Counted from the first letter of the stretch, positions 52,020-60,601 are shown. The stretch: 64,000 nucleotides of DNA from UBA3941 sp002385665 (GCA_050949255.1 JBMNFJ010000013.1:1-64000); one strand, 5' to 3'. Notes: a model not told the origin generated them from the sequence alone. Numbers and translations: made by a program.

Positions 52020-52335
52020 TTAAAAGCAAATAAACTCCCATCAAATTAAATAAAGTTATGTCAAAGAAAATAAAGATTTGTTAGGGTATAGGGATTTAGG
52101 GATAAGGGAGGCCCCTATCCCTTTTTTCTTGCTCCTTAATCCTTGAATCTGATCAAACTTTATTTTCTTTTTATTCTTCATTTCTGTAAATATATGTAAA
52201 AAAACAGTGAAGAAATTTTAGAGAAAAGGAAAAACAGGTTAAAAATAACAGATAATATCAAACTTTGATTTAATGTGGTTTGCAGGTGTTTTATTGATAG
52301 AAGTTCATTTGTTTTTTGGGCTATTGGGGTTAGGA
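52020..52335. repeat. Non-coding repeat unit B, diverged copy of unit A
   Basis: The left end repeats AAATAAACTCCCATCAAAT and AAATAAAGTTATGTCAAAG (52029-52063). The right end (52223-52335) aligns with 51901-52000 of unit A: AAAATAACA, GATTTAA, GGTTTGCAGGTG and GAAGTTCATTTG correspond to AAATAACA, GATTTTAA, GGGTTACAGGTG and GAACGAGTTTATTTG. Both units carry a hairpin with a T run after the left repeats. No coding frame is present. Confidence 0.5.
52099..52127 (+). terminator. Hairpin with T run in repeat unit B
   Basis: A stem GGGATA-(A)-GGG (52099-52108) pairs with CCCTATCCC (52113-52121), then six Ts. It occupies the same place in unit B as the recR terminator does in unit A. Confidence 0.65.
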
Positions 52336-52441
52336 TAAAAACTTGATACTATATTGGATAATAGTATATATTGGTCATAGGAGGATTAATTACTTTTGTC
52401 AGATATTAATGGACTAGTATGGAGCAAGAGGAGAAGAAAAC

Positions 52442-52815
52442 TTGAATAAAAAAACCTGGGCAAGTATATTTGTACTATTATCAGTTGAGCAGATTATAAA
52501 AATAATAATTCATAACAATTATTTTGAAACACGATTTCCCATAATGTCTCCTATTTTTTACTTTGAGCCCATGTTTAACAAGCATTATTCTTGGTTTAAA
52601 AATTATTTCAGCTGGGTATAAGCAAAGGGGTGCACATTGCCTTTGGGCTAACAATGGTTACTCTGATATATTTATTTTTCAGGTACTTAAATAATCGGAT
52701 AGGGAACAATAAACTAATCAATGCAATGTTTGCCTTATTGTTTGCCGGTGCCACTTGCTCTCTGATTGATAAAATATGTTTTAGAGAGGTTATTGGGATA
52801 AGCTATCTTTCTTAA
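52442..52815 (+). pseudogene. Signal peptidase II (LspA)-like pseudogene, frameshifted
   Basis: TTG 52442, behind GAGGAG, opens a frame (KTWASIFVLLSVEQIIKIII, then FNKHYSWFKNYFSWV) that stops at about 52620. The downstream part continues in another frame from about 52608 (LGISKGVHIAFGLTMVTLIY ... FAGATCSLIDKICF) to 52815. EQIIK, the YSWF segment and SLIDKI match lipoprotein signal peptidase-like proteins, with SLIDKI holding one catalytic Asp. The second catalytic Asp, normally shortly after, is not found. The gene is therefore broken by a frameshift and probably also at the C-terminal end. Confidence 0.65.
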
Positions 52816-52837
52816 AACAACAGAACTTGCCCAATGA

Positions 52838-52895
52838 ACATAACCGCTGCTCTTACACTGCCACTGAAGTATCGGAAACGGCTACGCACTACCAA
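52838..52895 (+). pseudogene. 58-bp scar of an IS256-family transposase
   Basis: The sequence translates to NITAALTLPLKYRKRLRTTN, matching DITAVLALPLKYRKRLRTTN of the transposase at 12243-12303. The DNA differs at several positions, so it is a scar of a related copy. No other part of the IS is left nearby. Confidence 0.8.
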
Positions 52896-52986
52896 TATAT
52901 TCTATGGCTCTATTGACACGGGGGCCCCTGCATACTCATAGAAGATTTGTACTAATTAAGATAACTTATATTTTATGGAGGGGAAA

Positions 52987-53373
52987 ATGCAATTTTCTAT
53001 TAAACCGCAAGGGATATGGTATCATGGCTCAAATAAAGTGTTTGAAATTCTTAAAGAAGGTAGTACAATTACGCAATGGAAGGAACTTGCAGAAGCGTTT
53101 TCTCACAAACCAACAATACTTGCCATTGACGATGATAATTCAATTTTTCACAATGGAAAAGAATATGGCTACCTATATATTGTGGATGAATCTATTGAAA
53201 TTGGTATAGATATTTATGCTCATCCAAAGACAACTATGGGTAAAGACTTGGAGTTTATAACAAAACGTAAATTAAAGGTTAAAATGATAGCAGATCTTGG
53301 ATTACCGGATGAGGAGTACCAAAAGTTATCAGAAGAAAAACTTGAAAAATGGTTACACAATCAAACAAGATAA
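52987..53373 (+). CDS. Unknown protein with an ART-like YHGS motif
   Basis: A 128-aa protein (from ATG 52987, GGAGGGG just upstream; ATG 52975 would add four residues). The conserved-looking segment WYHGSNKVFEILKEGSTITQ (about 10-29), followed by LAEAFSHKPTIL, is reminiscent of the H-Y-like start of ADP-ribosyltransferase folds (YHGS), but no catalytic glutamate can be assigned. Residues 65-90 (YGYLYIVDESIEIGIDIYAH) form beta strands. The C terminus is helical (LPDEEYQKLSEEKLEKWL). Function is unknown. It is monocistronic, with its own terminator. Confidence 0.6.
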   Translation: MQFSIKPQGIWYHGSNKVFEILKEGSTITQWKELAEAFSHKPTILAIDDDNSIFHNGKEYGYLYIVDESIEIGIDIYAHPKTTMGKDLEFITKRKLKVKMIADLGLPDEEYQKLSEEKLEKWLHNQTR

Positions 53374-53377
53374 TAGG

Positions 53378-53420
53378 AATATTAGCCCCCTCCGTATAGG
53401 GTTAGAAAGCTAATATTTTT
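53378..53420 (+). terminator. Rho-independent terminator
   Basis: AATATTAGC (53378-53386) pairs with GCTAATATT (53409-53417), followed by Ts. The loop holds a second small CCC/GGG stem. Confidence 0.7.
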
Positions 53421-53436
53421 AAAGGGTGGAGATAAC

Positions 53437-53841
53437 ATGAACATTGAGTCTTATAATAAAGTAAAAATATCATATCCCAAAGATTGCGGGAACGCACCCA
53501 AAAAGATTATACTGGTGAATTTTTATATAGCTGTTGCAAATAACGACGATAAGTATATATACGACAATACTTCTAACAAATTAGCCTGGGAGATTATTGG
53601 ACAAAGAGTTGTTGATGACAGGGGCGAAGTGTTCAGCACATTAGGAGAGTACAGGAAAAAGGGTATAAAAGAAATCCAAATAAGGAATGTAATAACCCAT
53701 GGGAATGTGTGCGCAGTAAATGGAAGTATAAGTTTTATTGATGAATCCAGGTTTGATTTTTGTGATGTATTCAAATTCGATGGATTTGGTAAAAAAGCCA
53801 AAGTAAAGGAAGTTAGTTCCTATGTCATTAGAACCGAATAA
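53437..53841 (+). CDS. SnoaL/NTF2-like protein
   Basis: A 134-aa protein resembling small NTF2-like (SnoaL-type) proteins. NAPKKIILVNFYIAVANND (about 19-37), IYDNTSNKLAWEIIGQRVV (about 41) and ITHGNVCAVNGSISF (about 87) follow the family's helix-strand order. These are cone-shaped single-domain proteins with varied or unknown roles. The RBS AAAGGGTGGAG precedes ATG 53437. No operon partner is seen. Confidence 0.65.
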   Translation: MNIESYNKVKISYPKDCGNAPKKIILVNFYIAVANNDDKYIYDNTSNKLAWEIIGQRVVDDRGEVFSTLGEYRKKGIKEIQIRNVITHGNVCAVNGSISFIDESRFDFCDVFKFDGFGKKAKVKEVSSYVIRTE

Positions 53842-53995
53842 TAAACATGAACACTTACTTAAATGTTTATGTTGTAGTTATTCAAGAATTTTGGGCAAAC
53901 CTTAGTAAGCATTCAGGGCGTATCTTTATATAAATCGTTTCGTATTTCTGGAGCAATATGAAACAAAGTTGGTCTGGAATAGGAGGGCGCTATAG

Positions 53996-54517
53996 TTGAA
54001 ATCTATTGATGTAAAAAGCAAAACTCTATGGGGAGTGTGTATTACCGGATTGCTATCTGTATCATATTGGCTGTGCAGATTTGTGCTCTTTGGTATGCAT
54101 GGTATGAAGGATTGGCCGAATATGCTGGCTCTGGTTGGCTTGATTATAATAATCATTGCATCCATATACGGAAGACGAAAGCTTTCAGTATTAACTGTTG
54201 CAGGGTATATGGGTGGTTTTATCCTTGCTATGATATTTAATACTGATGGCATAGACCAGGGTGGTGGTGGAACTAATAATGCTTGGATAATATGGGGGTG
54301 TGTATTTATCCTGTCAGTTATTGTAGGATTATTATTGGAAAGGAGGGTCCGGGTTGTAGGTTTTATTAGTACATTGATATTTTTATGCGGTGTAGTGGTC
54401 TTGCTTTTTGTTCAGGCATACAATCAATTTACGATGATAGCTATTCTCGTTCCAATTGTATTGATTATAGGGATAGTATTAATTTTAGTCTATAGAAGAG
54501 AAAACCAGGTAAAATGA
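53996..54517 (+). CDS. Small multi-pass membrane protein of unknown function
   Basis: A 173-aa protein with about five hydrophobic segments (about 10-32, 43-58, 66-83, 97-113, 120-138, 143-165). It ends in a basic tail (YRRENQVK). A glycine-rich loop TDGIDQGGGGTNNAW (about 82-96) separates the halves. TTG 53996 has TAGGAGGG upstream. I do not recognise the family. Some TMs may be half-length, so topology is uncertain. Confidence 0.65.
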   Translation: MKSIDVKSKTLWGVCITGLLSVSYWLCRFVLFGMHGMKDWPNMLALVGLIIIIIASIYGRRKLSVLTVAGYMGGFILAMIFNTDGIDQGGGGTNNAWIIWGCVFILSVIVGLLLERRVRVVGFISTLIFLCGVVVLLFVQAYNQFTMIAILVPIVLIIGIVLILVYRRENQVK

Positions 54518-54624
54518 AATAATCGATTTTGCAGATAATAAATATCATTTAATCTGTAGTTTGTATGAAAACACGGTTGAGTCAATAGTTTATTGACAAA
54601 ATTGTTTATGTTCGGAGGACAATT

Positions 54625-54990
54625 ATGAAGATACATACCATTGTAGAAAACGATATTGAAATCGCTATTGTAAGCAGTAGTGATATATTGATAAAGGATG
54701 TTCAATCAGCACTGGATCTTATAGCGACTGTAGGGTTTGAGACAGGCTGCTACCGTATAGTTTTAAACAAATCATCAATATGCGAGGAATTCTTTGATCT
54801 AAAAACCAGGCTTGCAGGGCAGATACTGCAGAAGTTTATTAATTACCATGTGAAGATAGCGATAGTAGGCGACTTTTCTGTATATAAAAGTAAGAGCCTG
54901 AAAGATTTTATTTACGAGAGTAACAAGGGAAATAATATATTTTTCCTACCGGACGAAGAACAGGCCATTAAAAAGTTGAGTTTAGCCTAA
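54625..54990 (+). CDS. DUF4180 domain protein
   Basis: A 121-aa protein spanning a DUF4180 domain. Residues 16-30 (VSSSDILIKDVQSAL), CYRIVLNKSSICEEFFDLKT (about 42-61) and KIAIVGDFSVYKSKSLKDFI fit the family pattern. Function is unknown; the fold is a SpoIIAA/STAS-like alpha-beta. ATG 54625 has TCGGAGG upstream. It is monocistronic. Confidence 0.8.
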   Translation: MKIHTIVENDIEIAIVSSSDILIKDVQSALDLIATVGFETGCYRIVLNKSSICEEFFDLKTRLAGQILQKFINYHVKIAIVGDFSVYKSKSLKDFIYESNKGNNIFFLPDEEQAIKKLSLA

Positions 54991-55013
54991 TACTGGATAT
55001 GCTTTTTAGTATT

Positions 55014-55119
55014 CCTGGTAGGGAGATTTAGGCTCGGAATCAGTAGCCTTTGTATTGTGGCAACTGTTATAGAGCCCGGGATTATTATCAGTATATTACG
55101 GTTCATGATAGATATTTGA
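55014..55119 (+). pseudogene. Remnant of a second copy of the 90-aa gene at 55628
   Basis: The frame reads VGRFRLGISSLCIVATVIEP and ends IIISILRFMIDI at TGA 55117-55119. It aligns with VGEFKLGVFLMLCIMATVIEY ... NALLRWMIGK, the C-terminal half of the gene at 55628-55900. The first half is missing. It is a decayed tandem paralogue. Confidence 0.75.
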
Positions 55120-55179
55120 AGGATAATTTCAATTCTTTACAGAATAGATATAGATAGATTGTAAAGGGATGTGATTTGG

Positions 55180-55479
55180 ATGTTAACTTTACTATATTCA
55201 ATCGGTGCAATAGTCCTGATAATTTCTATCATTGCAGGTATCTATTCAGGGGCATTTATGGGATTTCTTATTTCTGTAGCTGGGGGCATCGCATCAGCAA
55301 TCATTTTTTTCGCACTTGCAAAGATATTGGAGAATCAGGAAGCTATTCTACATAAATTGATCCATCAGGAAGAAATCCAAAGGAAACATCATAAGCAAGA
55401 GAAAAAAATATGCCCAAGGTGTAATAGGGAACATGATATTGATTTTAGCTCCTGTCCACATTGTGGATATAGGGATTAG
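55180..55479 (+). CDS. Membrane protein with a C-terminal zinc ribbon
   Basis: A 99-aa protein with two hydrophobic segments (about 2-20 and 24-47), a charged helix (about 50-80) and a zinc ribbon CPRCNREHDIDFSSCPHCGY (about 79-98). ATG 55180 has AAAGGG 11 nt upstream; GTG 55171 is too close to that site. Function is unknown. Small two-TM proteins with zinc ribbons are common in clostridia. Confidence 0.7.
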   Translation: MLTLLYSIGAIVLIISIIAGIYSGAFMGFLISVAGGIASAIIFFALAKILENQEAILHKLIHQEEIQRKHHKQEKKICPRCNREHDIDFSSCPHCGYRD

Positions 55480-55627
55480 TTTCGAGGCGTAGAGCTGTTT
55501 ATTGATACAACAGACTTAAGAAACCAGGAAATTAACTTGCGTCTATATAAAACCTCGGATGAAGACAGCGGGAAAAGGTATGCTCCTGTGTATAAGGCTA
55601 AAGAAGTATTCCGGAGGAGGTAAGGCT

Positions 55628-55900
55628 ATGGAAGCTATTATCGTGGTTGGTCTGATAGTAATTAATTTCTTCACAGTATATAAGTTTTTATTCAACCTTA
55701 TGTTTAGGAACAGGGATGATTTTAGGGAATCTGTAAGATATACATTCACACCAAATATCATCTCTTTGTTTAGAGGCGAGTATTGGAAGGATAAAGTCGG
55801 GGAGTTTAAACTGGGAGTTTTTCTTATGCTCTGTATTATGGCAACTGTCATAGAATATGGGGCTATTAATGCCCTGTTGCGGTGGATGATAGGGAAGTAA
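55628..55900 (+). CDS. Small membrane protein of unknown function
   Basis: A 90-aa protein. TM helices are at about 2-22 (AIIVVGLIVINFFTVYKFLF) and 63-82 (LGVFLMLCIMATVIEYG), with a soluble stretch between (NRDDFRESVRYTFTPN). ATG 55628 follows AGGAGG; ATG 55559 would add 23 unlikely residues. The remnant at 55014 shows the gene was once duplicated here. Confidence 0.7.
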   Translation: MEAIIVVGLIVINFFTVYKFLFNLMFRNRDDFRESVRYTFTPNIISLFRGEYWKDKVGEFKLGVFLMLCIMATVIEYGAINALLRWMIGK

Positions 55901-55908
55901 CGCAAACC

Positions 55909-55937
55909 TTGACAATTATACACTTTCTGAATACAAT
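55909..55937 (+). promoter_or_regulatory. Promoter of the c-di-GMP riboswitch transcript
   Basis: TTGACA (55909-55914) and TACAAT (55932-55937), spaced 17 nt. Confidence 0.8.
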
Positions 55938-55961
55938 TTATACATAAAAATGATTACCTCG

Positions 55962-56048
55962 AATGTAAAGGCAAACCTATTGAAAGATAGGGACGCAAAG
56001 CCACGAGTCTAAAGTAATGCTACTATGATAGTCGGGATGCCAGTGTAA
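55962..56048 (+). ncRNA. c-di-GMP-I (GEMM) riboswitch
   Basis: The core shows AAAGGCAAACC (55967-55977), GGGACGCAAAGCCACGAGTC (55990-56009) with the tetraloop-receptor GAAA earlier, and GTCGGGATGCC (56031-56041). A terminator stem (56068-56077 with 56084-56093) plus Ts follows, so control is transcriptional. It sits upstream of a diguanylate cyclase gene. Confidence 0.93.
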
Positions 56049-56067
56049 ATAGAATAATATATTTTAC

Positions 56068-56098
56068 AATGGGCAATTGAATGATTGTCCATTTTTTA
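56068..56098 (+). terminator. Expression-platform terminator of the riboswitch
   Basis: AATGGGCAAT / ATTGTCCATT stem with a 6-nt loop, followed by TTTTTT. Read-through is needed to reach the cyclase gene at 56286. Confidence 0.8.
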
Positions 56099-56285
56099 CT
56101 GTGTAGATACTATGTAACGCAAAGCACAATAACTGTCTTAAGAAGAGAAAAATTGGCGGTATTTAGGAGATAAAGCATATTGTTATTTAGGTGCGCAATA
56201 TATGATTGAATTCATCTTGGTATGGATACTGCAAAGACATATAAAAAGAAGGATATATAGACAATTAAAAGGGAGGGAGATATAT

Positions 56286-58067
56286 GTGTCATTTAGAGCA
56301 AAATTAATTAACATAACAACTGCTTTGGGAATTGTTTTCGTAACAATGTTAACCTTTTTTGTTGCTAGACATAATAGAAAAATCTTAATAGATAATACAT
56401 TAGAAAACAACAGGGAGGTCGCATCAGCCATATCCATTAATATAGATAATTATCTGGTGGAACTATCCAGAACAGCTAAGACGTTAGCGACAACCCCTGT
56501 AATTATAGATCGTGTAAAGGGAAGCAACCGGCAAATTGAACATTTAAGCGGGGAAGGTAGAAAGAATCGAATAAAAGTATTCAACGATAAGTGGACAAGC
56601 ACCCATGATGAGAAGGAGACATTTATACAAGGATCCTTATCAAATCCTGCAGCTGAACATTTAAAGAAGCAACAGGAAGTCATCCCTGGTTTGTACGGTG
56701 AGATATTTCTTACCAATATGTATGGAGAATTAATAGCCTCTACAACAAAGCTTACAACCTATTACCACGGAGATAAGTATTGGTGGCTGGAGGCCTATAA
56801 TAAAGGTGAAGGTAAAGTATTCTTTGACGACAGGGGCTACGATGATAGTGTTGGAGATTATGTATTAGGGGTAGTTGTCCCAGTGTACGACCAAGGCCAG
56901 GTTATTGGGATTTTGAAAAGCAACATAAGGATATCGAGACTATTCAGCGAAGTTATACAAAACTATTCCCTACTATATAAACCCGGATCAGTTAAGATTG
57001 CGAGGACTGATGGAGCAATAGTATTGGAACCCGGTAAAGAACCGTTTTCAACGACAATCAGTAAGGATTTGTTACCCATATTGGGGGAAGAGATAACCTA
57101 TGGTATATACAAGGATAAAAACAATCAGGATATTTTAGTCAGTATTAGTCCTGTTGCAAACACTATAGAATCAAGTCGGTTTGGTTTTGGGGGTACTGTG
57201 GAATCTATTGATCACACATTAGGGAATAATGATGAAAATTGGATGGTTGTAATAGAAGTACCAAAAGAATTTATCGATAGCAGAGTATATGAACAAACGA
57301 AACAGTTCTTACTGATTGGATTTTTGACCATCCTTATTATATCCCTATTTACTTTATTCTTTATAGAAAAAGTGACAAAAAATATTACTAAACTAGTCGC
57401 TTTCACAGAAGAAGTTGGGCAGGGAAATCTAGATAAGCATATAGAGGTTAGATCAAATGATGAAATCGGTACATTAGCTAAGTCTTTCAATAAAATGTTG
57501 GATAGATTAAAAGAAACAATGGCTTCAAGGGCTGAACTCACCGAGGAAATAAATAGGAGGATAAAGGTTGAAGAGAAGCTGAAGTACCTTTCAACTATCG
57601 ATGAGTTAACAAAAGTATATAATAGGAGAGCCTTTAACGACTATATGTGTAAAATGATTGATTTCTCTAAAAGCTATGGGGAGCCATTGTCAATAGCAAT
57701 GCTTGATATAGATCATTATAAAGAGATCAATGATTCATATGGCCATGATGTAGGCGATGAGGTGTTAAAAAAGTTATCCAAGACATTGTTAAGAAATATA
57801 CGCAAAGTCGATATCCTTGCACGTTGGGGAGGGGAGGAATTTGCCATCCTCATGCCTAAAAACAATGCTGAGGAAGCATATAGAACGTTAGAGAGATTGC
57901 GAAAGACAATTGAGAGTACGGTGCTTATGAATGATATTCGTATAACCATAAGCGTCGGAGTTGCAGAGTTAAAGAATACAGATGCAGCTAATGACCTGGT
58001 TAGAAGGGCTGATGAGGCTTTATACAAAGCAAAAAACAATGGCAGAAATAATGTGCAGGTGCTATAA
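56286..58067 (+). CDS. Diguanylate cyclase with extracellular dCache sensor
   Basis: A 593-aa membrane enzyme that makes cyclic di-GMP. A TM helix at about 8-28 is followed by an extracellular Cache-type sensor (about 45-330) and a second TM (about 344-364). A HAMP domain (about 366-420), a short coiled coil and a GGDEF domain (about 435-593) complete it. The active site is WGGEEF (intact), and the inhibitory site RxxD (RKVD) is five residues before it. GTG 56286 is chosen because GGGAGG precedes it; the frame extends to ATG 56202, which lacks an RBS. A c-di-GMP riboswitch controls the transcript. Confidence 0.93.
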   Translation: MSFRAKLINITTALGIVFVTMLTFFVARHNRKILIDNTLENNREVASAISINIDNYLVELSRTAKTLATTPVIIDRVKGSNRQIEHLSGEGRKNRIKVFNDKWTSTHDEKETFIQGSLSNPAAEHLKKQQEVIPGLYGEIFLTNMYGELIASTTKLTTYYHGDKYWWLEAYNKGEGKVFFDDRGYDDSVGDYVLGVVVPVYDQGQVIGILKSNIRISRLFSEVIQNYSLLYKPGSVKIARTDGAIVLEPGKEPFSTTISKDLLPILGEEITYGIYKDKNNQDILVSISPVANTIESSRFGFGGTVESIDHTLGNNDENWMVVIEVPKEFIDSRVYEQTKQFLLIGFLTILIISLFTLFFIEKVTKNITKLVAFTEEVGQGNLDKHIEVRSNDEIGTLAKSFNKMLDRLKETMASRAELTEEINRRIKVEEKLKYLSTIDELTKVYNRRAFNDYMCKMIDFSKSYGEPLSIAMLDIDHYKEINDSYGHDVGDEVLKKLSKTLLRNIRKVDILARWGGEEFAILMPKNNAEEAYRTLERLRKTIESTVLMNDIRITISVGVAELKNTDAANDLVRRADEALYKAKNNGRNNVQVL

Positions 58068-58257
58068 GACATAATTTCAATAGTATAATGGTTTATATAA
58101 GCGTATTAGTTATTTTGGCGTACTTGTAGAATAAGTTGTGAAAAAGGATCTTTCTGGAGGATAGCTAGAATGAGGCAAATTTTCTCCTTTATTGGGGTTT
58201 AAGCCGTAATATAGAAAATACAGAATGATATAGAGCAACGAAAGGGGAGACCTGTTG

Positions 58258-59514
58258 ATGATACAGCAGAAAATAGAACAGGAGCTACAGCCTTACATAA
58301 AGAGAAATGTGATTACAAGCATTGTCGATGGTATATTGAATGCAATGGCCATGGGTCTGATACCTCTGCAAACTCTGGTGGTATATTTTATAAGCGAATA
58401 TGTGCATTCAAATTTTGTTATAGGACTGTTGACAACGGTGCAAATGCTTTTGATGGCTATACCCCAGTTTTTTACTGCCAGGCATATGGAGCGGCTGGAT
58501 TCCTATAAAGGCTTGATGGGTAAGTACGTTTTTATCTATCGTACTTCCAGCTTGATTATTGGATTGCTGATATTATTGTTGACTCCCAGGAAGCCCTTGC
58601 TGTTTGTTATACTGTTTTACATAATTTTCTGGCTTAAAGGCTTGTTTATGGGAACAGGAAATCTTGCCTATTATAGTTTTATCAATAAAGTTATTCCTTT
58701 TAACATACGGGGAAAATTCTTTGGTTGGAGGGGCGCTTTTAACAGCGTTGGAGGGGTATTGGGTTCTCTGTTGGCTGGAGTTATTTTGAGAAGAAGTGTG
58801 TCTGGCACACAGCAGTATGGATATCTGTTCCTACTTGCTTTTGCACTGGATATGCTTTCATTCATCTTTCTGGTTGCCCCTTATGAGCCAAAAAATTATC
58901 AAAACGGCGCTGAAGAGATCCAGAGGAATGGCTATGGGTTTAAGCTTAAAGAGATACTTAAACGGGATAAAAACATTATAAGGTTTATAGTTGCGCAAGC
59001 TCTTATTATCTTCCCGGTAACCTCTTTGTTTCCCTTTCAAACAGTATACGCAAAATCCAACTTCAATATTGGTGCAGATGTCATATCTAATATGAACACT
59101 ATAATGTTTGTGTGCAATGCTGTAGGTTTTATCCTTTGGGGAATGCTGGTTCAACGACGTGGATTTAAATGGGGAATGCTCGGAGGCTATATTTTATTCA
59201 TTATAAATCTGATATCTGCCATATTTGTTAGTGATCCTAATGTGGTAATTGTATTAACTGTAATTTATGGACTTACCCACAGTGCTTATATGATTGGCAA
59301 CATCAATATTGTATTTGGGATGTGTTCCTATGAAGACAGACCGGCATATCTTTGTATAACAAATATGTTCATTATACCAATCTCGGCCATTGCTCCCCTT
59401 ATAAACGGTTACATCTATGATACCTTTGGTTTCAAAGTCATGTGCGTGATTAATCTTATACTGCTTTTAGTAGGGATAGCAGGGTTTTCAAGGGTTAAGG
59501 AACATCATAGATGA
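58258..59514 (+). CDS. MFS transporter
   Basis: A 418-aa transporter with about 12 hydrophobic segments and a short charged N terminus. The loop between helices 2 and 3 has ARHMERLDSYKGLMGKYVFIYR. The central loop is near residues 205-225 (YEPKNYQNGAEEI). Substrate is unknown. The start is ATG 58258 (AAAGGGGAG upstream); TTG 58255 adjoins it. The gene overlaps the convergent acyltransferase by 10 bp at the 3' end (59505-59514). Confidence 0.85.
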   Translation: MIQQKIEQELQPYIKRNVITSIVDGILNAMAMGLIPLQTLVVYFISEYVHSNFVIGLLTTVQMLLMAIPQFFTARHMERLDSYKGLMGKYVFIYRTSSLIIGLLILLLTPRKPLLFVILFYIIFWLKGLFMGTGNLAYYSFINKVIPFNIRGKFFGWRGAFNSVGGVLGSLLAGVILRRSVSGTQQYGYLFLLAFALDMLSFIFLVAPYEPKNYQNGAEEIQRNGYGFKLKEILKRDKNIIRFIVAQALIIFPVTSLFPFQTVYAKSNFNIGADVISNMNTIMFVCNAVGFILWGMLVQRRGFKWGMLGGYILFIINLISAIFVSDPNVVIVLTVIYGLTHSAYMIGNINIVFGMCSYEDRPAYLCITNMFIIPISAIAPLINGYIYDTFGFKVMCVINLILLLVGIAGFSRVKEHHR

Positions 59515-60584
59515 AGTTTCAGTTTGAGGTTGCTTCCCAAATGCACTATCCAATACACCAGATAGATAAACCCTAAGATAAATACTGTAAAGTACAATAG
59601 GGAAACCAAAGTACTGGTTGGTGCAAAAATATTAGCCGGCATTAATAGCCCATGGGATATATACACTGGAAAAGTATCTGCACCGAATTTGCTGAACCAT
59701 AATTCTTTGCCGGGAGTCAAGGCAAGTATGGCAAGGCCAAGAGAAGCAGCTATAATATAGCTGATGAGTCTTGCATGTATTCCCAATGATATTGATAAAT
59801 TTAGTGCTTTAAATCCCTCAGCATGATGTAAAAAAGTTATAGGCACAAAACGCATAAGCAAAGAGCCCAAAATAAAAGCAATGATAAAAGCTGTGGCTGA
59901 AATAAGCAATTTTTTCATAAGCCGTATATTTTTTATCCTGTTTATCACCTTCATTGAGCAGCGAAGTCCTATATAGTAAAAAGGAAAGAATACCAGGGTA
60001 CGGGACAAGGAAAAGTTCCTGCCAATCCACCATATAACGCCGGAAAAGCATCCAAGTATAATTGTCGTAATTACAACAGATATCCTGAATATTTTATTCA
60101 TTTTGGAGAGTACCCGTCTGTTAATGAATTGCAAAAATATTCCCATCCACTTCCAACAAAAAAGGCTCAACAGGTACCAAAAATACCAATAAGGGGTTTT
60201 CCAATCCCCAATATCCCCTGTCAGTAATAAATTTACCAAAAGCCACCCCAGATGTAACAAAAAGAACTGCCCCCCGATTTTCCAGATCCGGTTAAGTTTT
60301 CTATAGCTGTTTTTAGAAAAAAAACCGGAAATAAAAGCAAACAATGGCATATGTACCATGTAAATAACGGTGTATATACTATATAAATCATGGTTAACGT
60401 ATATGTATTTTTCTATTAAATGACCCAGTATCACAAGAAAAATCAAAATGAATTTTAGGTTGGAGAAATAGGGATCACGATTTTTAGATACTTTTTCTGC
60501 TACCAGGGAGTATCCAATAAATTCATAATCCCCATCAGTTTTCACTGGATGCTGATTATCAGGCGAATCAGGTACTTGTTCCAC
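59505..60584 (-). CDS. Acyltransferase family 3 membrane protein
   Basis: A 359-aa integral membrane protein with an N-terminal cytosolic stretch (about 1-38) and about ten TM helices. The family start is NLKFILIFLVILGHLIEKYI (about 42-61, His in ILGH likely catalytic), followed by MVHMPLFAFISGFF. It resembles fucose-4-O-acetylase-type proteins, which add acetyl groups to sugars or lipids at the cell surface. The gene converges on the MFS transporter, with a 10-bp overlap at their stops. The RBS on the minus strand is GGAGGAAA before ATG 60584. Confidence 0.88.
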   Translation of the reverse strand: MEQVPDSPDNQHPVKTDGDYEFIGYSLVAEKVSKNRDPYFSNLKFILIFLVILGHLIEKYIYVNHDLYSIYTVIYMVHMPLFAFISGFFSKNSYRKLNRIWKIGGQFFLLHLGWLLVNLLLTGDIGDWKTPYWYFWYLLSLFCWKWMGIFLQFINRRVLSKMNKIFRISVVITTIILGCFSGVIWWIGRNFSLSRTLVFFPFYYIGLRCSMKVINRIKNIRLMKKLLISATAFIIAFILGSLLMRFVPITFLHHAEGFKALNLSISLGIHARLISYIIAASLGLAILALTPGKELWFSKFGADTFPVYISHGLLMPANIFAPTSTLVSLLYFTVFILGFIYLVYWIVHLGSNLKLKLHL

Positions 60585-60601
60585 ATTTTTCCTCCTTCCC
60601 C

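Noticed and set aside
51534..52063. CRISPR array suggested by AT-rich repeats
   Set aside because: Only a few degenerate copies, irregular spacing and both orientations; no cas genes in the window.
52904..53209. A 101-codon frame overlapping the YHGS gene
   Set aside because: Different frame of the same DNA; the 52987 frame has the ribosome site and better protein character.
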